From contig OW804097.1 in the NCBI GenBank assembly GCA_942159475.1, positions 55,076,986 through 55,140,985 on the forward strand: a stretch of 64,000 bases of DNA, in the 5' to 3' direction. This DNA is from Sthenelais limicola. Lineage: Eukaryota > Annelida > Polychaeta > Phyllodocida > Sigalionidae. Made by a program: the position numbers and the translations under genes. The notes beneath the pieces are model-generated. The model was not told where the DNA came from and did no database searches. It worked only from the letters and a program-made list of their open reading frames with translations. Numbering within the stretch: the first letter of the stretch is position 1; the number at the start of each line of letters is the position of its first letter. This document shows positions 22,748-33,622 of this stretch, in pieces.

Positions 22748-25495
22748 ATATGTTCATTCCATATAGTTCTGGGATAAAAGTATACACATTTGTTGTATTA
22801 CTATCAAGGCCACATCAATGCCAAATAACTATGTCCTTATAATTTCTATAGATTCGATATCACAAGTGTAAAGAGCATAGCTTTATCGGTAGGTAGATTT
22901 CCTACACTGCAAAGGCAAACGCAAAATAAGACACTTTCCTTGTCCCCTTGTTTTTTATTAGGTGTTTTTGTTAAACGTCAAGCGCGGGTGGTACTCGGTA
23001 TTCTGACTGCCAACCAACTGTAGCAAGATGCTATAAATACTTGTTGATTGCATCCCCCACCCCTACCCCCGGGGGTAAAGGGGAATGGTAAGGGGATGTC
23101 CAAGAAAATATGCCCCCACCCAGGCGGGGATTTCCCTAAGTTTACCATAGTATCAAGGACATCCCAGGGTGGGGAATGTTTGTCAGGGTTTATATTTTTT
23201 TTTATAAATTTGTTTCAATAACAATGTGAAAAATGGGGCCAATGGGGCCGGGGAACTTACACAAACTTCTTGCCCGGGGGGGGGGGGGATTTCATCATAT
23301 TTCCAAAAATGCCCAGGACATTCCCCCATACCCATTGGGGTGGGGCGTGGGGGGATAGCACAAGTGCATTAACATATCGCCATGTGATAGTCAGCGCGAA
23401 AAGGAGTTTCCAAATAGATTTGCTGCATAGATTAATGTGCAGACTGTCTCAAAAAGCATCTCACAGAGACGCTATAGTATCTCATGTTGACGCTGCCTGA
23501 ACCCTGCATTTACAGTGTAGATCGTATTTTTCCTCAGCGCCCTTGATGGTTTGATTCTACGGGATTCTATCCAACACTATTTGTATCCTTTTTCTTAAGT
23601 CTTAATATAATTTCGCAGAGACCCTCGTAAAGAAAAACCTACTTTGGCCAGGTTAAGAACTAATTGATCCTCAGGACAATTATGTCTCCCCATCAATGTC
23701 ACACAAACCAGTTATTCGTTTAAATGAAAATAATGTAAGCGGAGTACAGAACTTGAGCGAAGGCCATCAATAATCTCTATTACATCTATCATTTTAGCTC
23801 AGTTGGCTGGAATGAGCGCCACTCATATAAAAATATTTATAAAAGAAAAGCAACCTTTTGATGAGATACCATTGGGGATGGTGTCATTTGTTCAGCTTCT
23901 TTATACAGCCAATCCAAATTATAAAAACGCCAGCTGACAAAACCTTTTCCTTCCCACTTCATCATCAAAAGAGGTCCCTTATCCAGTCAATATCTGCCCA
24001 ATCTAATTACTGTATAAAGTCATTTTTTTAAGAGGTATTATAATAAAGAATAGCGTTTAGGACACAAATGCTGCTCCTTTTATGTTTATGAATACAGAAA
24101 AAGAAGGTATAGATCATATATGTATTCCCAGAATGTTTTGCTTTTATTATACAAGTCTTAGCAAAGAACAGCCACGATTTCAATACCAAAAAATACAACG
24201 AGAATCAATATTTCCATTCTGAGCATATCAAGTTTTTTCATCTCTGTTTCTTTTTAGAATTTGTACCATGTCACACTCACAACTCAGGCAGAAAATACTG
24301 CTAGTGGTTTTTGACATTTGTGTATTTAAGATAAGGTCTACCCGAAGTTTCTGACCCCATGTTCCGCTAATTTGGGAAGAGGGAATATATATATAGGCCT
24401 GGTGGAAAGAGTGGAATTGTATGGTATCATATGCACAAATATCCAAATAAAAACAATTAGGCTGGACACTAAAATAAAAGAGTGCAATATAGTTTAAATA
24501 GCCAGGCGATTTGAAGATTGGAAAATAATGGGGGTGGGGCTGAATATCTATTGCCAAATGGGGTTAAACGTCATGTTAAAACTTCCTATATATATTTTTA
24601 TATACATGTGTTGATATACATGAATGTTCCCACCGGTACAACTTAAAGTTTCTTCAATAAAAATATTCAAAAAGAAATTGTGCATTACGGTAGGCCCTAA
24701 TACCTTGACGGCTTAACTCATTGTGCACATGATATCTGCAACAGTCAAAATCCCAGTTAAGGGATAAGGAATAGAAAGGAAATACATACAGGGAAGGAGA
24801 GTAATTGCCCTGGGTTGATTCACATATGCTCATTTTTAAGGTCAGAAAAAGCAATCAAAGGCAGTCTTGAGAACTCTAAGACAAATGCTAATCATACTTT
24901 AGATGTAAGCCAGTGATGAAGTGATATAGATTAAAAGAGAAAATTGAATTCTTTCATCGTTAGCTCGTGTATAATACAAGAGGACAGGTACGCATGTAAA
25001 TTGTGAGCATGGGTGCTTGCACTATATAGTGAGGTATATAGGCCAGGCAAGGAAAACATATATGTAAAATAAGGTGCCTTGCCAAATTTTGTAAATCCTA
25101 TATGATCTCAAGCAGAAAGGACGCTGAAAATATAAACCCCATCACCTCTGGCTACTTTTACGTTTTACCTTTTTAATGCAGGTAGGAAGGAGCTCGACAC
25201 TCCTCTACATCTACATAACCAGCTCAAAAACAATAATTTCTCGCATACAAATATTTGGCAACAAATTGACAAAATATCCACGCTATATCTTCTTCTAATA
25301 TTTTTGTCTTTAAAATGTCGTCTGCCCTCAAAACTCGTCATTAAAATATGAGGACATGTCATCAAATCATTATGATAAATGAAATCTTATTTTAAAACAT
25401 CGACATTTTTATTTCAAGACGAACTATAAAGATTCTGCTACCATTTTTCTCTGACATAAAGTCCCCATGATTCCTAGCGACTAACAAAATTCAAT
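22748..25495. other. Non-coding stretch with a G/C-block region
   Basis: Positions about 23048-23355 alternate short G and C blocks, including a run of about 12 G at 23277-23288, and look like a degenerate GC-rich repeat. A 109-codon minus-strand frame at 24228-24557 has no recognisable domain. No gene is supported. Confidence 0.4.
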
Positions 25496-25556
25496 ATGGC
25501 GGCTTCGCGCATCTCCTTTTTTAGACAATACATTGGCTCAGCTCCACGACCAATAC
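25496..25556 (+). CDS. Candidate first coding exon, mitochondrial-leader-like
   Basis: An ATG in a good context (A at -3, G at +4) opens 20 codons plus one base, reading MAASRISFFRQYIGSAPRPI, and runs directly into GTGAGT, a strong splice-donor match. The peptide is rich in Ala, Ser and Arg without acidic residues, as in a mitochondrial presequence. A possible next exon begins at 29249 after TTGTGTTTCAG and is in phase. The protein family is not recognised. Confidence 0.35.
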
Positions 25557-26215
25557 GTGAGTATATCACTGAAAGGAGATGGGACAAAAAACAGAGACGC
25601 AAACGTACATATCTTCTGTCTTATTCAGCAGACGAATAGGTGAACTAATGGAGAAGTGACCGTATAATTGGCGGGAGACATGCATGGAGGAGAGGAGGAT
25701 AAATATACACCGAGATACTTGACTCTAGTGATGAATGAGTCCATGATTACAGGCACTGGGGCTCTCAACAACAAATGAGTCACGATGCCAGATGTACGAT
25801 GGCCTGCTAATGCTCAAACCTATTTTTTAAGCTGGTAAAGATACCGGGACTTCTTTTTTAGGGATGCTGGTAAAACTATTCCATGAAGAGATGGAAAGAA
25901 CACCTATATTATATACAAAAAGAGGGAAATCCAACTGGCTGCCCCATTATCCCCATCATCATCAGTTCATATTTTTGGCCCATAGATAACCCTGATTCGT
26001 TTAGTAAAGAAATGAAACGATTAATCTTAACAAGAATGTAAAATAATTGGATATCAAATGTACCTTTGTTGTCATACGTTTAAAGACTCAAGGAATCTCT
26101 GGTAATTATTGGACTGAAAATAAAGTATAATTTGTATTTCCACTCACTCACCCACTACTAAAGTCATTTTGGAAAACGTAATCCATTTAAAACTAGTTTC
26201 ATCCCATCTCATTGA

Positions 26216-26294
26216 ACACATTTAGTAAATTCTGCTTACATTAGGCGGAATGTATTTGGGTTATTTGAGAAGATTGATGGAGGTGAAATTTTGG
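26216..26294 (+). mobile_element. Partial copy of the 22512/1240 TIR element family
   Basis: ACACATTTAGTAAATTCTGC and the following TTAGG, TTTGGGTTAT and GATTGATGG-AGGTGAA words match, in order, the reverse complement of 1240-1420, with an internal deletion. Confidence 0.5.
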
Positions 26295-27221
26295 CGACAT
26301 CACCCAAATGTAAAATTATATTTCTCTGGATAACTTGTACTAGTTGAGTTTTAAAATACCGCCCGGGGCATATTGGCTACTAGCTCTGTAGAGAGCTTGT
26401 AATAAATTATTATTGATATTGGCTAGGAAAGTGGATGCTAAACTTCTATAAGAGGGGCTTGTCCGAGTCTAATAAGACAAAATATTCGTCCCCATGCTGC
26501 CCTGTGTTCGGGGAACTAAGCAGGCTAAATGTTAACCAAATGTCCAAACATTTAGTCAAAAACCTTCGAATAACATACAAATCGTAAATGCCATGCATAT
26601 TGGTCAATGGTTTCATCGATTTACAAGGATTATATCACATATAAAGACAGAGATTATGAAAATAACATGTTTTGGAAGGGTGGGTGGAAGCTTTGCAACC
26701 CAATAGATGCTAAACATAATATTAAAAATATCTTAAAAAATAAGACATTTTGAGAAATCTTCATCTCTCGGCTAAGCCCGAAGTGGGGTAGACCATGTCA
26801 GAGTTATGAAATGTTTTGCTTTCGGGGAAGAAGGGGGTAGAGGACTTCTCTAACAAAAATAGTTCAGCTGTTTGGAACTAAATCATAATTTCCCCACCGG
26901 CATCTTTTACTATCATATCCTCTTCTTCTTTGGTTGTAATAAATAAGGCCATGAAAGCATGAATGGTATGTTGTTTCCAATTTTCGAGTGGTTTCGGTGG
27001 AAACTCAACATTTGTTTGTATACAAAAGAACCTATTTGCGAGGTATTATTGTCTATCATTTTTAAACTCATTTGTAAGATAGTACTGCCTTTCACAGGAA
27101 AATAAACGAAACCTTATTACAGTACACATGATTTGATATACCTATAAAACAATGGATAATATCGCCCATCTTTGTATAGCTATAACATGATTTTATAGCT
27201 ATTTATGATTTTATAGCTATA

Positions 27222-27244
27222 ATATTGGTGTCCAACACCAATAT
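27222..27244. repeat. Perfect 10-bp hairpin, 3-base loop
   Basis: ATATTGGTGT, CCA, then ACACCAATAT. It follows two copies of ATGATTTTATAGCTAT. No neighbouring gene suggests a role. Confidence 0.85.
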
Positions 27245-28092
27245 GGTTTTGTTTCCGAAAATAGCTTCAACCACTTAAATTGATTTAAACTTAAATTAAT
27301 TTTAAGGGCTAGCCTCCAAATGTAATATTTCTCAATACACAGACCATGTATTTATATGAATAATCCTTATGTATAATAACCATAATACTGTGCTATAACA
27401 AAGGACTATATATACATACTTGCATGAATACTGTACATGGCTATATATTATGCTCTACCGGCTCGATCGAGATAGGCATAGCCATAGGGCATTATGTAAC
27501 AAAGTAGTATATATGCTCAACCTAGCTAGACAATCACAAAGTATTGAAAGGTATTCGGAACTGATGATTAAAAATAGGGGGTGGGGATCCAGCTCCATAA
27601 TTGCAATCTAGCGTAAATATCCAATACACATCAAAAGTATTCAGACCTTATAATACTTATAGAGCAGATTTTGTTTTTAAAAAACCTATAGATATATATA
27701 GCGATTAAAATTAAACCCCTCTCAAGTTTTGACGCGTGACAGAGGGTTAGGGCCGGTCCCTGTTACAGTATTATCAATGGCAGAATCCAATTTTCATTTC
27801 CATCCTCCAGTTAGCAGCGCCTAAGGTGGTTAATGACCACGCCACTGGTGTATGTACCAATAGATAAGTGGTCACTACAAGATAAAGATACATGTAATGT
27901 ATCGTATGGTAATAGCTGAAAGTGGTGACATAAACAATGATACCGACAATGATAATAGACCAGTGTGTGGCTATCTACTTGAGTGAATACATGTAGGCAC
28001 TGTTAACATCTCTATTGGTGCTCTCGTACACCACTCAACAACTTGTGGTTGTACTGGGTAATCTGATGTGTTGGGACTACTGCCTCAGGGGA

Positions 28093-28345
28093 CAAGAGAG
28101 ATGGAAATAGAGAGAGTGAGGGAGAGAGAAGGGGAGAGAGACAGAAAGAGAGGGGGATGTAGAGACAGACAGAGAGGGAGAGGGGGAAGAGAGGAAGAAA
28201 GACACAGGGACAGAGACAGACAGAGGGAGAGACAGACAGAGGGGAGAGCGAGATAGAGATTAAGAGCGGAATAAAGAGGGAAAGACAGAGACACAGAAGA
28301 GAGAGGGAGACAGACATAGACAGAGTAGAGAGGGAGGGAAAGGAA
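28093..28345. repeat. Purine-rich (GA) tract
   Basis: About 250 bases of GAGA, GACAGA and GGGAGA words. Frames on both strands here are compositional. Confidence 0.9.
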
Positions 28346-29248
28346 AGTCTGGGACCCCCACCCCCAATCATATATTATTGGTAATCTGAAATGTTGATAC
28401 ACCGTTATAATTTCAATTACAAATAATTGAGAACACATGTGTACACCTTGTTAAATCCAGGGTATTTATTTCAAGGCAAATGGCAACCCTTCCCTACAAT
28501 TAATTAATCATTGGTTCCTGCCGGAGGGACAGACAATAATTAGTTTTATGTAAAGGAATATCTGCCTACAGCATAAGTGTGATTAATTACATCATATTGT
28601 ATTAGAACATGTACCCATGTAATTGTCCTTCTCTGTTTATGCATGGGTGTTGACAAGAAGGGGCGATATCAGGCCATTGGCTCACGTCTAAATGTTTATC
28701 AATTATATATTACATCAGTAACCTGGTAAACCATGTGTTTGTTTGTTTGTTTAAATAGTTTATTCTGCGCAAAACATTCTGCTGCATGGACATTATTCTC
28801 AGATACACAGATTTGCTTCGAAAAATATCAAGTACACAAATTACAGAGTTATATCTATATTTGTGTAGTAAGAATTAGAGTTAGGACTTTGAAATATTTC
28901 TTCATTAAGAATGGGGAATTTTCAATATTTCCACTTTGTATACTGTTACCTCCCCCCCCCCCCCCCCCAAGTTTGAACATAGAGCAAATCTTTATTGAAA
29001 CTAGAAGATATTGAATTGTATAATCCCTCTTTACAAAAGGATCAACCTATCAAGTTTTGATTAGGCAGGTAAACGTTAGAATTAGTGTTTTGAGGACATG
29101 CCATTAACCATATGCTTACACTGCTAAATAAAAACTTTAAATACAATATTCAATACATTGTATTACAATGTAAACTTTATGTCATATCAAATGGATTTGA
29201 TGGTAATCTTAATATGATTTCCAGTACATATCAACTCTTGTGTTTCAG
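28346..29248. other. AT-rich non-coding stretch with a C run
   Basis: A run of about 17 C lies at 28952-28968. Nothing else is recognised. Confidence 0.45.
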
Positions 29249-29553
29249 CCCATAAATCCTTACAAAGTCCCGCTAAAACAAGACACCGATGGCACGACCG
29301 GGGCGTTGGTGAAACAATCATGCTGATAGAAAACCGAAACGGGCAATTTTCGCTGAAATAGTTTTCTAGATTGGACAAACATTTTTCACAGATAACAATG
29401 GCAAAGGGTAGCAGCAGAGTGGGAACCGATAAGGCCGGGGACAACAGTTATTTCCAGGAAGCTAACCAAAAATTGAGTTACGAACTGGAGAGCACAGGCA
29501 AGCGTTCATCAACTGTCTCTGGAGTTGTGTTTTCATACTGGAGAGAAAGAGAA
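29249..29553 (+). other. Possible exon cluster (two candidate acceptor sites)
   Basis: A pyrimidine-rich TTGTGTTTCAG ends at 29248. The frame that would join in phase to the candidate exon at 25496 then stays open for about 38 codons to a stop at 29360-29362. A second acceptor-like TTTTTCACAG ends at 29391. It opens a 54-codon frame, including ATG at 29398 (A at -3, G at +4), that reaches GTATTT at 29554. No domain is recognised and the two parts need not belong to one gene. Confidence 0.2.
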
Positions 29554-31889
29554 GTATTTCTGTAGGGGTGTGGGGTGGGGGGCTGAAAGGTATACAGAAA
29601 GGTCTTAAAGGTTTTTTTAAAACATTTTCATTGACCAAAATTTTAAACACATTTCTAACAAAAGACGCATAACTTGGTGTAAAAAGATATATTTTTAATT
29701 TAAAAAAGAAACATAGAAAACAAACTAATAAACCGATTATAAAAAGGAAAGAACCAGTCTGCATCATTCTTTAAGGGCTACATCATGATAATAATGCATT
29801 TCACTTATTTCTAATCTTTAAAAAACTCTTCGGGATACCTACAAATTATACATGTATACATACGGTATCTGGCTACTTTCATACGTTGCCATTTAAAAAA
29901 TTAAACTACAAAATAGAGCAATCTAGGTGAAGTTACAAAGAGATAATTAAACTTTTATACCCACTTAATCATATTACATTCTTTAACACAAATTAAAAGC
30001 AAAATAAGGACATCTGCTTTACCTCAGTCAATTATTAGTCTAGTAAGGAATAGATAGAACTGACTGAGGTCACGGTGGGAAGCTCGACGAGTCGTGGCCC
30101 CTAGTGAAAACCATTTTCACCGAAAATAAACACAACCTTAGTTCCGCCACCCATATCTCAGGTCTGGAGAACCATAGTATCCTTGAACCCCATTTAACTA
30201 ACTTTTCTCGCTCAATTCGATCTTAGACTCTCTAATTCTTTCACCAATCAAATGGGAATACCATCAATCATAGAACTAGCTCACAGTGAAAACCAGATGT
30301 AAAGATATTTGTGAAATTAAAAGATTAAATGAATCGAAAATGAGACAAAAGTAAAAAGGCTGTCTGCTTTGGGACTCGACCTCACAATGTCCAGTTTGAA
30401 AGTCTAATATGCTAACCACTTGACTATGAGTCTGGCTATAGAGAACATGCATATATAAACACTAGCCATACCCATTGATTCATTGCATTTCCTCCATTTT
30501 CCTCATGGTGATTGAGGAGAATGGGGAAAATGAATATTCCATAAAAAAAACCTGTGTGAGCCGCAGGCGAATTAATGATTCAAATTAATCACAAAACTAT
30601 ATCTTGCATCTGAAATATTTTTCTATAATATGCTAACATGCAGGACTTAATTCTGGTCTTCACCATGTTGAAGGCGGGGGTCCATGAGTCAGTTCATGAG
30701 GGAGTGGCAAATTGTAGCCAGAGCCATTACCTCTGTCATATACAAGGTGAGAATGTGTGAAACTGTCACCTAGGTCAGTCCGAGATTTTATTTTACCTCC
30801 TGCTACAAAGATCATTGAAATATGAACATGGAACAAAGACTTCCGGTTTAGATTTTGCCCTTGTAGGGCTCCTCTTTTTCTTTCAGGATAGATTGTATTA
30901 AGAGGTGGAAATTCATCACCAGTTTTGTCACACACCTTCAGTTTAACACAGAGTATTCGCAGAGAGCCTCAGCTAGGAGTATTTTAAAGATTTTCTGTGT
31001 TTAAGAGAGTGTTTAATATCTTTACTGACCAACAGTCATCATCGTCCGAACTAGGCAACCATTAGACAGGTTAGGAGAATTTGCTACACATGGATAACAC
31101 CCTACAAACTGTTTCTAAATAGTGTCTTAACAGAAATAACTTTACTTTAAAAAAAAATAAAAAAATAACTTTACGTTTCACAATGCTGTGTCCATGCTAG
31201 GATTATAGAAGTGTTTAGCTTGCATGCAAGACTAAGGAGTGTTCATTGACCCTACTGGAGGTACCATATGCTGCTTCTGCCCAAGCGAGTAAATGGTCAG
31301 CGTGTATATAGCTGACCTACTGACCCGGTACTTGATAAGACAACACAGATAAGATATCAGCTGCCCTATCAAATCCATAAAAGTATATTTGATAAATAAC
31401 ATTGTGCAATAATATTGTCAGGTCAGAGTAGAAATCCTTCTGGTCCAGTTGATTCATTTCTTGGCTAAGAAAAGGAAGAATTATAATAGTTTTGCCACTA
31501 GATGGTCGGCATCAATCTGCGTTTTGTTTACAAAAGCATAAGCTAAATATAGATTTTTTCAAACGATGCCACACAAATGCATTTTTTTGCCAACAGGTAC
31601 CGCTCGCTAAGGGGATTTGTCTTTTTCACTTTTTTCCTACAAATCCCCTCGATTGTTACTCTTTCAACATCAATGCTAACAGAGGTGACATAAGTCAATG
31701 CAAGTAGGTGAAACCTGTCCGCATGAATAATTCAACAAAAACGGTACTCACATTATCATTATATTTTTTCGCTTGTTGACAACACTCAACCGCTAGGAAA
31801 TGGCTTTTCCATGAACAACTACATGCTTCACTCTCACTCAGTGTTGAGGGCAGAACAAAACAAACCATACAACTGTGGCTCTCTCACTG
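29554..31889. other. Non-coding stretch with a tRNA-like sequence
   Basis: Apart from the tRNA-like element listed separately, no gene or repeat was recognised. A 91-codon minus-strand frame at 30660-30935 has no known domain. Confidence 0.4.
30368..30438 (-). repeat. tRNA-like sequence, probable SINE head or tRNA pseudogene
   Basis: On the minus strand TAGTCAAGTGGTTAGC matches an internal polymerase III A box. About 30 bases later, GAGGTCGAGTCCC matches the B box. Spacing fits a tRNA, but the anticodon and acceptor stems do not pair well, so a functional tRNA is unlikely. A tRNA-derived SINE is the better reading, although its tail was not traced. Confidence 0.5.
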
Positions 31890-32215
31890 TTTAAGGTAGA
31901 AACTCTGGAATTATCACATTAAAAAGCAAACGAAATATAAAATCTAATCCTAAAATCTAAATGTCTGCAGTTGTCTTACGGAGGATCCATAAGATCAACT
32001 GCAGACCTCATCAAGCAAAACACCTGATAGCCCTTGTTTCTGAGTGCCTTTGCACACTTCCTTGCATTGATCCCTTATTTTTAGTACAATAATTAGCCTT
32101 TGGCTATTTCCGTCAAAATAACAAATACAGGGATATAGACTACAAATTTAATCTTACTAAACTAACCATGCAAAACGCTCCTAATCTAGTGCGGATACTT
32201 TTCTGAATCTTGAAT
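31890..32215 (+). repeat. Dispersed hairpin-bearing repeat, copy 2
   Basis: It shares GGAATTATCACATTAAAAA, a hairpin (31963-32006, arms GTCTGCAGTTGTCTTACGG and CCATAAGATCAACTGCAGAC) and TTACTAAACTAACCATGCAAA with 16540-17050. It ends at GTGCGGATACTTTTCTGAA, just before the degraded ORF at 32221, so it may be the 5' part of the same old element. Confidence 0.6.
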
Positions 32216-32220
32216 CCACT

Positions 32221-32589
32221 ATGGGAGAACAGGTATCCAACTTTGAGGTGATGCCAATGTTTCAGGAGTTAAGCCAGATGTTTTCTAACTTGTCTAAACA
32301 ACTTACTGATTCTACCAATGCTTTCATTAAAACTTCACCAAAGATATCCACAATGCTTGATGCAGTTGAATCAGAGAAAGTGGATAACAGAAAAGATTAC
32401 ATACAATGCAAGTTGGATGAGATTATGATGGGTGTCCCAAGTGGCATTGAATATAATGTTTCTAGGATGGGCAAAGGAGAAACTCCACCTATTTTGCTGT
32501 TTAATGATATAAATGGAGGGGAAAAGGTCTGTGCAAGAATAGAAAATCACAAGAACAAGAACGAAAGGAGCAAAAGCCTATATGGTTAA
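32221..32589 (+). pseudogene. Degraded ORF, 5' part, upstream of the LINE
   Basis: A 122-codon frame starts at ATG and stops at 32587-32589. A different frame (from about 32550, reading PIWLRRYLSRSNGRYQSV) stays open to the LINE insertion point at 32647. On the far side of the LINE it continues in phase from 39418 to a stop near 39573, if one target duplication is removed. This looks like an older coding sequence with a frameshift, split by the LINE. Its family is not recognised. The repeat directly upstream suggests a mobile-element origin, but a host gene cannot be excluded. Confidence 0.4.
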
Positions 32590-32632
32590 GAAGGTACTTG
32601 AGTAGGAGCAATGGGAGATATCAGAGTGTGAT

Positions 32633-32647
32633 AAAAGATCACCAGGA
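32633..32647 (+). repeat. Left target-site duplication of the LINE
   Basis: AAAAGATCACCAGGA, identical to 39403-39417. The four A residues could partly belong to the poly(A) tail on the right, so at least 11 bp are unambiguous. The TT|AAAA-type nick site is what an L1-type endonuclease prefers. Confidence 0.9.
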
Positions 32648-33622
32648 GGGCTTCCGGTTTGCCTTCCAGAGAGAACAGTGTGCTTGGGACTCGATCCCGT
32701 CTTAACCCGTTCTTTTTTTCAGGCAAAAACCAGTGACACCTCGCAAATAATATTGTGGGCATTTATAACCTCGTCTAGAACAAGCAGAAAACTCAAAGTG
32801 ACTCAAAATCCAAACATAGGAGGAATTACCGAACTTTTTCTAAGCGACCACGCCGTGTGGGATGTAGGTAGCCATTTTAGCCACCTGCCTCCTCATCATC
32901 GCTCACACAACGCTTCGAAGGAGCACATACCTCACCCCAGAATTTGAGAAGGAGCAACTCAAAGACTCTATCTAAAAAAAGTGTGTACAAGCAAAAGGGA
33001 CTTATATCACAAGGAGAACGGTTCTAACGTCACAAAATACAACAAGGCTCATTTTCTATCTTCCCGCCCTGGAGGAAAATGGCGGCCCGAGCATTGCTGA
33101 CCCAAGCGTAACCCCATACCTAGTGAACGCACGTGGACGACAAATGTGAAATATTCACTAAGTGAACTAAATGACTCGAAGTATCGGAGTAAGTACATAG
33201 AAAGAAAATACCAAAACTGTTGTGAGAGGTTAATTCATCAATTGTAACGTTTTACACGTCTCCGTGTGTGTACGCCATAGTGCGGTATAGTCTAGACGTG
33301 GGCCTATAGTTGACCTACTTCGGTGGAATCAGCGCTAAGCTTAGCCGTACCCAGTAACAACCCAGAAAACAGTCGTAAAAGGCAGGGAAACGTCACAAAT
33401 CCTTAACAATAAGAGGAAACATATATAAATTCACCCTCGAACTGATAAACACTCTTGAAAGCCATTATTTAAATAATAAAAACACAAGTTAGAAAATCAG
33501 TCTGTCGCAGAACAGCGGACCGGAAGTATTGGTCCTCCATTTTAAAGTGGTGAAACACTAGTAGTTATCTATAAGGGAACACCTGAAGTACCCGCTGCAA
33601 CGCTGGCTTCGCGCCAACGACT
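32648..33622 (+). promoter_or_regulatory. LINE 5' UTR / internal promoter region
   Basis: It begins GGGCTTCCGG immediately after the target duplication. At about 33077 it contains AAAATGGCGGC, a full match to the YY1-site consensus known from mammalian L1 promoters, and a CCGGAAGT (ETS-like) word at about 33520. LINEs of this class start transcription from an internal promoter in this position. Activity here is inferred. Confidence 0.5.

Larger units (their letters stand above)
25557..28092. other. Non-coding stretch
   Basis: It contains a partial copy of the 22512-type element and one perfect hairpin, both listed separately. No gene is seen. Confidence 0.4.

Noticed and set aside
24228..24557. 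109-codon minus-strand frame
   Set aside because: No domain or splice evidence, and AT-rich composition typical of chance frames here.
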